Origin: a virus
Virus record (IMG/VR): IMGVR_UViG_3300010883_000189
Coordinates: 1-34,137 of that record
Strand: one strand, 5' to 3'
Length of the DNA: 34,137 nt
This document shows positions 1-5,349 of this stretch, one piece after another. The notes under the pieces are model-generated. The model had not been told where the DNA came from. It ran no database searches and saw only the letters and a program-made list of their open reading frames with translations. Every line of letters begins with the position of its first letter. Position 1 is the first letter of the stretch. The position numbers and the translations under genes are program-made.

Positions 1-1
1 A

Positions 2-1360
2 TATAATTTTAACAAACGATTCTGACAATGTTTCTCTTAGAGTTTGTAGCATAGAGTTTAGATTATTAAATGCTTGTGCTAGTGGACTTGTTTTACCCAT
101 GTCACTTTCTAATTCTTCAGTACTTCCTGTAAATCTTTGAATGCCCATTAACAAATCACCAAACGTTGGACCAAGGCCATCGCCAGCCATTGTAATTGCC
201 GCGGCAAATCTTGAATTATTTTGTACAAAACCTTTTTGACTGTTTGCAAAAGCAGTAACATTGCCTCGTAACCCATTTTCAAAATCTTCTAATGTACCAT
301 TAAAGTTTTTAGATGATGAAACAGACTGTCTAAGTGTGTCACTAAAGCCTTTGTTAATAGTCATCATTTGAGCCGCACCTTCAGTAAGAGGTGCTACACC
401 CATTATCATCGACATTGCCGCTTCTCTACCTGAATCACCAAACTGTCCAAATGTTCGCATGACTGATTCTGCTCTGGCTTTTTCTGCGCCTTCCATTCCG
501 GACATAAACACTGCAAACGATTTGTTAGCATTTGCTTTTTCTACTTCATCTTGAATTGCATCTGCTTGAGTACCAGTTAGTTCTGATAATCTTCTAATAC
601 CTTTTGCATAGTCATCACTCATATCAATCAATTGACTACGTGTCATTGTTTCTCGTTGCAATGCCATTGAGTTTTGTGCAAAGAATCTCATAAAGGTTTC
701 GTTTTGTTCTTCAAAAGTTAAACCAAATCTTTGTAAACTATCTCTATTTTGATCAAATGCTATTCCTGAATCTCTAACTGCCATTTCAGCACCGCGTGTT
801 GCTGTTCCTAAAAATGCTAGTCTTTCTGAATTTGATGCTAAACTTCCTGCAAGTCCGTCTAAACCAATACCTAGTCTAGCCGCCATTCCGTTCATGTATT
901 CTAACTTGTCGCCAAACGCTATACCTGATGCTGATAGTTGTTGGAATGTTGTATAGTTTTTGTATAATAGTTCTACAACTGCATGAACTGCTTCGCCTAA
1001 AGCACCTAATGGTCCTGGTAGATCTCCTAGTGCTTTAGATAAATCTGTAACTTTAGGTTGTGCCGCAACAAAACCGGCGCCAAGTTTAACTGCACCAGCA
1101 CCCATTGTTGTAAGTCCTGCTAAGGCTCCTGTGGCTAATCCAATCGCTCCGCCTAATCCTTTAAAAGCAATATTGGCTACATTAACTGATTTGCCTAATT
1201 TAACTATTGGTAACGCCGCTCCGCCAGCAGTACCGCCTTTGCCGCCTCCGCCCATGCCTTCCATATCACGCAAAGTGTCTAGGATCTTCTGCATTGTGGC
1301 TTCTTCAGCCGCATTATCCAATCTTACATCTGCATCACCAATTTGACCAGTTACTGCCAT
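2..1360 (-). CDS. Tail tape-measure-like protein, N-terminal part (truncated by window edge)
   Basis: An open frame of 453 codons starts at the ATG complementary to 1358-1360 and reaches the left edge with no stop, so the C-terminus is missing. GAGG lies about 11 nt before the start, and an exact late promoter octamer lies 61 nt upstream. The protein opens MAVTGQIGDADVRLDNAAEE. A Gly-rich stretch and a long Ala/Gly hydrophobic region follow at about residues 36-100, then a helical, Gln/Glu-rich part with phrases such as YMNGMAARLGIGLDGLAG and LSELTGTQADAIQDEVEKAN. Tape-measure proteins set tail length and usually have this mix of hydrophobic and long helical segments. The position next to a gp26-family gene fits that role. 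I do not recognise a specific family, so another large tail protein is possible. Confidence 0.55.
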   Translation of the reverse strand, partial: MAVTGQIGDADVRLDNAAEEATMQKILDTLRDMEGMGGGGKGGTAGGAALPIVKLGKSVNVANIAFKGLGGAIGLATGALAGLTTMGAGAVKLGAGFVAAQPKVTDLSKALGDLPGPLGALGEAVHAVVELLYKNYTTFQQLSASGIAFGDKLEYMNGMAARLGIGLDGLAGSLASNSERLAFLGTATRGAEMAVRDSGIAFDQNRDSLQRFGLTFEEQNETFMRFFAQNSMALQRETMTRSQLIDMSDDYAKGIRRLSELTGTQADAIQDEVEKANANKSFAVFMSGMEGAEKARAESVMRTFGQFGDSGREAAMSMIMGVAPLTEGAAQMMTINKGFSDTLRQSVSSSKNFNGTLEDFENGLRGNVTAFANSQKGFVQNNSRFAAAITMAGDGLGPTFGDLLMGIQRFTGSTEELESDMGKTSPLAQAFNNLNSMLQTLRETLSESFVKII

Positions 1361-1387
1361 AATTTAAAAATCCTCATTATATACGTA

Positions 1388-1395
1388 TATAAATA
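1388..1395 (+). promoter_or_regulatory. T4-type late promoter (TATAAATA) for the gp26-family gene
   Basis: This is an exact match to the T4 late promoter octamer, 47 nt upstream of the gp26-family start. A gp55-type late sigma factor is encoded in the same window at 8204-9058. Initiation would be expected about 6-7 nt downstream, near 1402. Confidence 0.75.
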
Positions 1396-1420
1396 CATTT
1401 ACTAATTATTAGTACAACTG

Positions 1421-1428
1421 TATTTATA
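1421..1428 (-). promoter_or_regulatory. T4-type late promoter (TATAAATA) for the tape-measure-like gene
   Basis: Read on the minus strand this is an exact TATAAATA, 61 nt upstream of the minus-strand gene starting at 1360. It faces the plus-strand octamer at 1388-1395, so the two predicted start sites (about 1402 and 1414) lie between the promoters and the 5' ends of the transcripts would overlap. It abuts the GAGGA ribosome-binding site of the plus-strand gene. Confidence 0.72.
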
Positions 1429-1441
1429 GAGGATAACAACC

Positions 1442-2308
1442 ATGGAAAATCAAAGCGTTTTAAACAAGTACAAACGCCAACCAAAAATTTACTTGGTACT
1501 GCCTAGTGGTGGTGCATTTTATCCTTCAAATCCAATGGAAAAAACTGGGTCTGGAGAATTACCAATTTATTCAATGACGGCTAAAGACGAGTTAATGATG
1601 AAAACACCTGATGCATTAATGAGTGGTGAAGCAACAGTAGATGTAATCAAATCATGCTGTCCATTAATTGACGACCCGTGGAGCATGCCATCAATCGATT
1701 TAGATGCTATTTTAATTGCTATACGTATTGCTACATATGGCGAAAAAATGGAACTACAAATTCCTATCAGATATTACGAAGAAGGTGATCTTAAAGTAGG
1801 TAGTGAAACTATTGAAATCGATTTACGTACCATATTAGATAAAATGCAAGGCAAAACTTGGAACAGCATTATTACTCACGGTGATCTTAAATTTCATGTT
1901 AAACCTTTATCCTACAAAGAAACAACCAGTTTCTTTATGACTACATTTGAGAACCAAAGATTGTCACAAGTAATGCAAGATACTAAAATTGATGAAGCAC
2001 AAAAATTACAAGCATTCAAAGAAGGATTTAAAAAATTAAGTCAAATGACACTGGATATGGTTATTACAAATGTTACTGAAATTGAAACTCCTGAAGGTAC
2101 AGAAAGCAATATACAAGCCATAAAACAATTTTTTGAAACTACAGACAAAGATACATTTACAGCGGTTCAAAAAGGACTTGAGGATTTGAAAGCATATTGG
2201 AGTACACCAAATACTAGATTTCAAGTACCAGCAGATTATGTGGAGAAGGGCGCCGAGTCAGTTATTGATGTACCGATGGTGTTCGACAATGCAAGTTTTT
2301 TCGCATAA
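1442..2308 (+). CDS. 26: gp26-family baseplate/tail assembly protein
   Basis: The 288-residue product carries the signature of the T4 gp26 family (Pfam 'T4 bacteriophage base plate protein'). It has LPSGGAFYPS near residue 20, then the YSMTAKDELMMKTPDALMSG segment, then a conserved Cys/Asp region (KSCCPLIDDPW) and an LDAILIAIRIATYGE segment. T4 gp26 is about 208 residues, so this one is longer at the C-terminus. GAGGAT lies 7-8 nt before the ATG, and a late promoter lies upstream. T4 gp26 is genetically assigned to the baseplate hub, but a non-structural chaperone role is plausible. The last codons (TTT TTC GCA TAA) contain a slippery heptamer that can redirect ribosomes into the -1 frame, giving a predicted 363-residue extended product ending at 2532. 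The next gene on the left encodes a tape-measure-like protein on the other strand. Confidence 0.8.
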   Translation: MENQSVLNKYKRQPKIYLVLPSGGAFYPSNPMEKTGSGELPIYSMTAKDELMMKTPDALMSGEATVDVIKSCCPLIDDPWSMPSIDLDAILIAIRIATYGEKMELQIPIRYYEEGDLKVGSETIEIDLRTILDKMQGKTWNSIITHGDLKFHVKPLSYKETTSFFMTTFENQRLSQVMQDTKIDEAQKLQAFKEGFKKLSQMTLDMVITNVTEIETPEGTESNIQAIKQFFETTDKDTFTAVQKGLEDLKAYWSTPNTRFQVPADYVEKGAESVIDVPMVFDNASFFA

Positions 2309-2357
2309 AGGTCGGGACACTCGATCTCTCAGAGATTGATGAATTCGTTACCGGCCT
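2296..2357 (+). promoter_or_regulatory. Candidate -1 programmed ribosomal frameshift site (slippery heptamer plus stem)
   Basis: T TTT TTC at 2296-2302 is a canonical X XXY YYZ heptamer in the zero frame (codons TTT, TTC). A 6-nt spacer (GCATAA) follows. Then AGGTCGG (2309-2315) can pair with CCGGCCT (2351-2357) in a 7-bp stem with one U-G wobble. Inside the loop is a second hairpin, CGATCTC/GAGATTG (2322-2328 with 2332-2338). The zero-frame stop TAA (2306-2308) lies 3 nt past the heptamer. The -1 frame opens after a TGA at 2266 and stays open to 2530. Heptamer, spacing and stem match known -1 frameshift signals; use in vivo is inferred. Confidence 0.72.
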
Positions 2358-2532
2358 AGAAAAAGAGTCCACAGCAATATTAAATGAATTAGTTAAGTTA
2401 TGTTGGTACATGCGTGGAGGCATGCAACTAAAAGACGCCTACTATTCAACCTACGACGAAAGAAAAGCCATAGGTAAGATGGTTGATGACAATCTAAAAA
2501 TTACCAAAGAGTCTGGAATGGCTTTTTTCTAA
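2302..2532 (+). CDS. -1 frame extension of the gp26-family gene (GT-like / gp51-position domain)
   Basis: This frame is open from 2269 to the TAA at 2530-2532. It has no ATG, GTG or TTG until an internal ATG at 2410, which is well inside the conserved-looking part. Read from the frameshift junction it gives 76 residues beginning RIKVGTLDLSEIDEFVTGLE. It then contains ILNELVKLCWYMRGGMQL and a YYSTYDERKAIGKMVDDN segment, and ends KESGMAFF. I recall similar 'YMRGG...' C-terminal sequences in small proteins next to gp26 in marine T4-like phages. In T4 itself gene 51, a hub assembly factor, follows gene 26. Whether this domain is homologous to gp51 is not shown by the sequence. The likeliest product is a gp26 fusion, comparable to lambda gpGT. 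It ends 3 nt before the end of a convergent gene. Confidence 0.65.
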   Translation, partial: RIKVGTLDLSEIDEFVTGLEKESTAILNELVKLCWYMRGGMQLKDAYYSTYDERKAIGKMVDDNLKITKESGMAFF

Positions 2533-2535
2533 GAT

Positions 2536-3072
2536 TTAATTTAAAGTTTTGATTAATTGTTTGAGTCTAGCACGACCTTGTGTGCTTTGTAGTGCCGCTT
2601 GAATAGCATTTATAATCGGTTTAACAGCATTTAATTCATTCTTATTACTAAGAGGCTTACCTGCTTGTAGTTTTTCTAGTGCTTTAACTGCCATTGCAGG
2701 GTTTTCTAAACCAAGTTCAGACCTAAGTGTATTAAGTCCTGCTCTTGTATCAGATGAATTTTTGTTTTTATCTTTTTCTTTAGGATCGTCCGCAGGATTA
2801 TCTTTTTCATAGTCATCTCCAGCATCACTGAACTTGTTTGCAATCGCTCCACCTGCTGTTTTTAAAGGATTTCTTCCTGCTTTGTAACCTTTGCGTAGTC
2901 CACTTACAAATGCACCTTTTTTATTATCTTTAGGTTTGTCGCTTGTAGGTGCTGATGCTGTTTTACTAAAAAATTGTTTTTTGATTGCCGCAGTTTCTTG
3001 CGGTGTAGGAGTATTGCCTTTGATTTCTACTTGCTGTACACCATCAGGTGTTTCTACTTTAATAACTGGCAT
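2536..3072 (-). CDS. Uncharacterised phage protein with N-terminal TPDG motif
   Basis: The 178-residue product begins MPVIKVETPDGVQQVEIKGN followed by TPTPQETAAIKKQF. This short N-terminal pattern recalls some phage virion-associated proteins, though I cannot assign a named family. The middle (about residues 40-110) is Lys/Asp/Asn-rich and probably disordered. The C-terminal 70 residues look helical (AVKALEKLQAGKPLSNKNEL, then PIINAIQAALQSTQGRARLK). Its ATG overlaps the stop of the upstream gene by one base (TAATG), so the two are probably translationally coupled. It is convergent with the gp26-family transcription unit. No signal peptide or membrane segment is seen. Confidence 0.6.
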   Translation of the reverse strand: MPVIKVETPDGVQQVEIKGNTPTPQETAAIKKQFFSKTASAPTSDKPKDNKKGAFVSGLRKGYKAGRNPLKTAGGAIANKFSDAGDDYEKDNPADDPKEKDKNKNSSDTRAGLNTLRSELGLENPAMAVKALEKLQAGKPLSNKNELNAVKPIINAIQAALQSTQGRARLKQLIKTLN

Positions 3073-3755
3073 TACTGAAACCTAAATATACCGTCGTTAC
3101 CTTTTACTAACTCGCTGTCAGTGGCACTCGGTGTTTGTGCAGTTGCTTTTTGTTGTGCTTGTTCTTTATCTTTTTTCTTGTTTTGTGTGCGTAATTTTGC
3201 TGTGTAAGCACCAGGAGCAAGATCTTTGATTTTATCATCTTGAAAAGAATCTCTAACAATAAACTCAATCATGTCTTCTACTTGGTTAGTGCTTAAAATA
3301 CTGTCGCCTTTGATGTCTAGTGCTTCATACGTGCTTTGCACCATTTTTGATCCTGCACTATTTCCTTGTGGAAAAGGAACAGTGTTATCATCGCCGCCTG
3401 CTTGTGCCTCAGGCTCAGTTGCTTTAACTGGGTTTGCCTTTTTCATCTTTTTGGCTTTTTCAACTTGTGCATATAACCCTGTAAGACTACCATATTTCTT
3501 TTCTAGTGGATAACCAGTTGCTGTAATAAATGCTTTTAAGTTATCGCCTGTTGGACGACCTTCGGGTGTAGGAGTGTAAAACTTTTTGTATTCTTTGTAC
3601 ATTGCGTTAATTGCACCTTGTACTTTGCTGGCTTCTTTTGCAGTAGAATTGCCAACCATTCCCGCAATACCTGTTACTGCTCTTTTAAATGCACCGATAG
3701 GTGCTTCGTCAACTTTAACGTTTGGCTCAATTATAGCAAATTCATTAATTTTCAT
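3072..3755 (-). CDS. Uncharacterised phage protein
   Basis: The 227-residue product begins MKINEFAIIEPNVKVDEAPI. A helical N-terminal half contains KVQGAINAMYKEYKKFYTPT. An Ala/Gln/Asp linker follows around residues 105-130, then a segment resembling a small helical domain (ILSTNQVEDMIEFIVRDSFQ), and then a Lys/Gln-rich tail. I do not recognise the family. The start is well supported: AGGAGAA lies 8 nt upstream, and a one-mismatch late promoter (CATAAATA) lies about 20 nt upstream. It forms a two-gene unit with the 178-residue gene, which overlaps its stop codon. A late, virion-linked or assembly role is inferred only from the promoter and the company of tail genes. Confidence 0.62.
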   Translation of the reverse strand: MKINEFAIIEPNVKVDEAPIGAFKRAVTGIAGMVGNSTAKEASKVQGAINAMYKEYKKFYTPTPEGRPTGDNLKAFITATGYPLEKKYGSLTGLYAQVEKAKKMKKANPVKATEPEAQAGGDDNTVPFPQGNSAGSKMVQSTYEALDIKGDSILSTNQVEDMIEFIVRDSFQDDKIKDLAPGAYTAKLRTQNKKKDKEQAQQKATAQTPSATDSELVKGNDGIFRFQ

Positions 3756-3892
3756 GTGGTCTTCTCCTAAATGTATTTATGTAATCGGCAATCTAGACAT
3801 CGAAAACCAAATAGCGTAGTTTAATCACACTAACTACTGCTCTAAATAATCTTTGCTATGATAAAGAAATATATAATATTAGAAGACCACAT
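3754..3892. repeat. 12-bp inverted repeat pair
   Basis: ATGTGGTCTTCT (3754-3765) overlaps the start codon and leader of the minus-strand gene that starts at 3755. AGAAGACCACAT (3881-3892) lies inside the small plus-strand ORF. They are perfect inverted copies, so divergent transcripts from the two sides would carry the same 12-nt sequence. This may be chance or a shared binding site. Confidence 0.35.
3774..3781 (-). promoter_or_regulatory. Probable late promoter (CATAAATA) for the 227/178-residue gene pair
   Basis: On the minus strand 3781-3774 reads CATAAATA, one mismatch from the TATAAATA late consensus. It lies about 20 nt upstream of the ATG at 3755, with AGGAGAA between them. Confidence 0.45.
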
Positions 3893-4040
3893 CGAAATAG
3901 CCGTTACTAACTCTGCAGAAGAGGCTACAACGACTGTTGGATGTTGGAAGGTTAATAACCCACATAAACAATATGAGATTCAGGAGATTCAGGTAAGTGC
4001 AGTAAAATCTGGATTTGGTAGAGATCCCGATCTTCATTAG
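3858..4040 (+). CDS. Small hypothetical protein (60 residues)
   Basis: A 60-codon ORF begins MIKKYIILEDHIEIAVTNSA and ends with SGFGRDPDLH. The composition (charged, mixed, no low complexity) looks like a genuine small phage protein and unlike a shadow ORF, because no gene lies opposite it. No strong Shine-Dalgarno sequence precedes the ATG. The nearest promoter-like element is TCTAAATA, which is too close to the start to be convincing. The function is unknown. A second ORF in the +1 frame begins before its stop, so the two could be overlapping genes or one gene broken by a frameshift. Confidence 0.4.
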   Translation: MIKKYIILEDHIEIAVTNSAEEATTTVGCWKVNNPHKQYEIQEIQVSAVKSGFGRDPDLH

Positions 4041-4155
4041 ACCCACATACGATCTTCAAGACGTTGAATGGTTCCAATACCATTATGTCGATGATCCTTG
4101 TGACGATGTTTCACATTGGTTTGAATATAAAACTATTAAAACTATTAAGAAGTGA
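4015..4155 (+). CDS. Possible second small ORF in the +1 frame
   Basis: The frame is open from just after a TAA near 4003 to the TGA at 4153-4155. The only plausible start is TTG at 4015, with no clear ribosome-binding site. It would encode about 46 residues, including VEIPIFIRPTYDLQDVEWFQ then YHYVDDPCDDVSHWFEYK. The aromatic and acidic composition looks protein-like for so short an ORF. It overlaps the 60-residue ORF by 26 nt. It may be an overlapping gene with a weak start, a +1 frameshift extension, or a decayed C-terminus. Its stop lies inside a hairpin that looks like a terminator. Confidence 0.3.
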   Translation: MVEIPIFIRPTYDLQDVEWFQYHYVDDPCDDVSHWFEYKTIKTIKK

Positions 4156-4176
4156 ACTACGTTCACTTGTGTTTTT
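4150..4176 (+). terminator. Candidate factor-independent terminator
   Basis: AAGTGAAC (4150-4157) and GTTCACTT (4161-4168) form a perfect 8-bp stem with a 3-nt loop. GTG and five T residues (4172-4176) follow. The stem contains the TGA stop of the small +1-frame ORF. Its GC content is low, so efficiency is uncertain. Confidence 0.45.
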
Positions 4177-4390
4177 CGCTATCGCTCAAACACTATTATT
4201 TAAAAGTAGATTAATTAATTACGAAGTAATTGTTTACATCATGTAGATTGTTTCAGTCAGACGGAACCTACGCAGTGGTCCCATCTAATCTTGAACATCA
4301 TGTGAGTTCGTCACAGCCAAGACTTGGAAGTAGGTAATTTTTTATACACAAGTTTAATGGGCTCTGACCTTTCCCAACCTACGTCGACAT

Positions 4391-4451
4391 ATGTGTTATA
4401 TGTGATAACATATAATTCCTTAAAAAATATATATTATTACATATAACACAT
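4391..4451. repeat. Long inverted repeat with competing internal hairpin
   Basis: ATGTGTTATATGT (4391-4403) and ACATATAACACAT (4439-4451) are perfect 13-bp inverted copies. The stem extends inward to 18 bp if one G-U pair is allowed. The left arm can instead pair locally: TTATATGT-GATA-ACATATAA (4397-4416) is a perfect 8-bp hairpin. The two folds exclude each other, as in an attenuator or switch. The function is unknown. Confidence 0.55.
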
Positions 4452-4563
4452 TACCTCTCGCTTCGTTCCTATTGCTAAAGAGTTTTTATAAACTGTGTTG
4501 TGTTTTTTGACTGACAGCAATCAATCTATATCAACTAGTGAGCCCAATTTGTTTGATGGCTTC

Positions 4564-4618
4564 CGCACTCTGGTGCGTCAATCAATATGTACGAGTGTCC
4601 TTCTCAGGGGACCTTTTT
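4564..4618 (+). terminator. Tandem hairpins ending in a T tract
   Basis: CGCAC/GTGCG (4564-4568 with 4573-4577) form a tight 5-bp stem with a 4-nt loop. Next, GTCCTT (4597-4602) pairs with GGGGAC (4607-4612), using two G-U pairs, and C plus five T residues (4614-4618) follow. This resembles a plus-strand terminator placed just before the convergent minus-strand gene. Confidence 0.45.
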
Positions 4619-4671
4619 CTCAGCGGTATTTTTAAACTGGCCCGCCAACCTTATGTGCTGTATTGATTTGC

Positions 4672-5094
4672 CTAAGTGTTTTGTAAGTGTTCTTTAAGAA
4701 TTTTTGATCCGCCAACTCTAACATTAATAATACCATTGTAGTATTCATCTGTTTCGAGTACTCTGCGTTCAAACTGCTCTCGTGCCTCTAAGTAACTTGC
4801 TATGCCTCTGCTAGGACAGTAATGTAGTATTTCTCTTGTGAACTTGTCTTCGCCTAATGTTTCAACGTCTGCATTAAGTCTATCACTGGAGCCATAGTAT
4901 TCTCTCCAGTCACTTTCTTTAGTTCCACGTCTTTTATTTTTTCTGCCTTTTAGCGGTGGCTTAGTTGTCTTAAACTTTGCTAGTTTCTTGCCTATGTACT
5001 TCATGCCATTGACTTTATTTGTTATCAAGTATACAAATGCTTCAACACCTTCGGGTATTTCTTCAACTGTTTTTCCTTGATAAGTCCACTCCAT
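4672..5094 (-). CDS. GIY-YIG family nuclease-like protein
   Basis: The 140-residue product has the GIY-YIG core near its start: FVYLITNKVNGMKYIGKK at residues 20-37, with Tyr22 and the YIG at 33-35. A basic linker follows (about 42-60), then WREYYGSSDRLN, and a conserved Glu candidate in SYLEAREQFERR. GIY-YIG domains cut DNA in homing endonucleases (T4 Seg proteins, I-TevI) and in repair nucleases. The size fits a stand-alone Seg-like domain with no recognisable DNA-binding tail. AGGTAAG lies about 9 nt before the start. It is the last gene of the minus-strand cluster that contains gp46 and gp47, 18 nt after the 78-residue gene. Homing versus repair or replication use cannot be told from sequence alone. 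Confidence 0.7.
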   Translation of the reverse strand: MEWTYQGKTVEEIPEGVEAFVYLITNKVNGMKYIGKKLAKFKTTKPPLKGRKNKRRGTKESDWREYYGSSDRLNADVETLGEDKFTREILHYCPSRGIASYLEAREQFERRVLETDEYYNGIINVRVGGSKILKEHLQNT

Positions 5095-5112
5095 GCAGAT
5101 ACTTACCTGTGT

Positions 5113-5349
5113 CTAATCTTGTGTATCTTGATTCTGGCTTTCTTGCTTGTTTGCCTTCTTTATAACTTTAAGTGCCTTACGTTTTGCCTGTATTTCGTTG
5201 CGTCTTTCTGTCGCTAGTTTTCTAATATCACTAAGAATAGATCGTGCCTTTCGGCCGGTTTCATCAAAGCCTTTTGCTTCAAATCTTGTTTGTGTATTAT
5301 AGTAGTCCATCATTGCTTGAACAAGCAACTCATGGGTAGTCCTAGGCAT
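5113..5349 (-). CDS. Small basic, helical protein linked to gp46 (unknown function)
   Basis: The 78-residue product begins MPRTTHELLVQAMMDYYNTQ. It continues with a strongly basic helix (RKLATERRNEIQAKRKALKV) and a Gln/Lys-rich tail. Its ATG overlaps the end of gp46 by 8 nt, and CGGAG from inside gp46 lies about 7 nt upstream, so translation is probably coupled. The basic helical character suggests nucleic-acid or protein binding, but this is inference. I do not recognise a named family. Confidence 0.6.
   Translation of the reverse strand: MPRTTHELLVQAMMDYYNTQTRFEAKGFDETGRKARSILSDIRKLATERRNEIQAKRKALKVIKKANKQESQNQDTQD

Larger units (their letters stand above)
1388..1428. repeat. Dyad-symmetric promoter region
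   Basis: TATAAATACA (1388-1397) and TGTATTTATA (1419-1428) are perfect inverted copies. Nested at the centre is a second perfect inverted repeat, TACTAATTATTAGTA (1400-1414). The two centres differ by only 1 nt, which points to organised symmetry rather than two unrelated promoters. Confidence 0.7.
4156..4671. other. Intergenic region without a convincing gene, rich in inverted repeats
   Basis: About 516 bp separate the small plus-strand ORFs from the end of the minus-strand replication/recombination cluster. I see no tRNA and no ORF with good start signals. A 60-codon ORF from 4064 to 4246 overlaps the left part but lacks support. A short stretch from about 4250 to 4336 reads in one frame as SDGTYAVVPSNLEHHVSSS before a stop, which might be gene debris. 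The rest is structured: AATTAC/GTAATT (4217-4231), a long AT-rich inverted repeat (4391-4451) and two GC-richer hairpins (4564-4618). Confidence 0.5.

Noticed and set aside
1131-1346. 71-codon plus-strand ORF rich in Pro and Leu
   Set aside because: It lies antisense to the tape-measure-like gene. Its Pro-rich text mirrors Gly-rich codons on the other strand.
2410-2532. Internal ATG as the start of a separate 40-residue gp51-like protein
   Set aside because: It would cut off the first half of a continuous protein-like frame and has no good ribosome-binding site. The frameshift explanation accounts for the whole open frame.
4064-4246. 60-codon plus-strand ORF starting MNGSNTIMSMILV
   Set aside because: It overlaps the other small +1-frame ORF and two hairpins, has no ribosome-binding site, and has a composition typical of AT-rich non-coding DNA.
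4250-4345. Possible tRNA or gene remnant
   Set aside because: A GTTCG-like stretch is present but no cloverleaf arms fit around it. The protein-like fragment SDGTYAVVPSNLE is too short and has no start signal.
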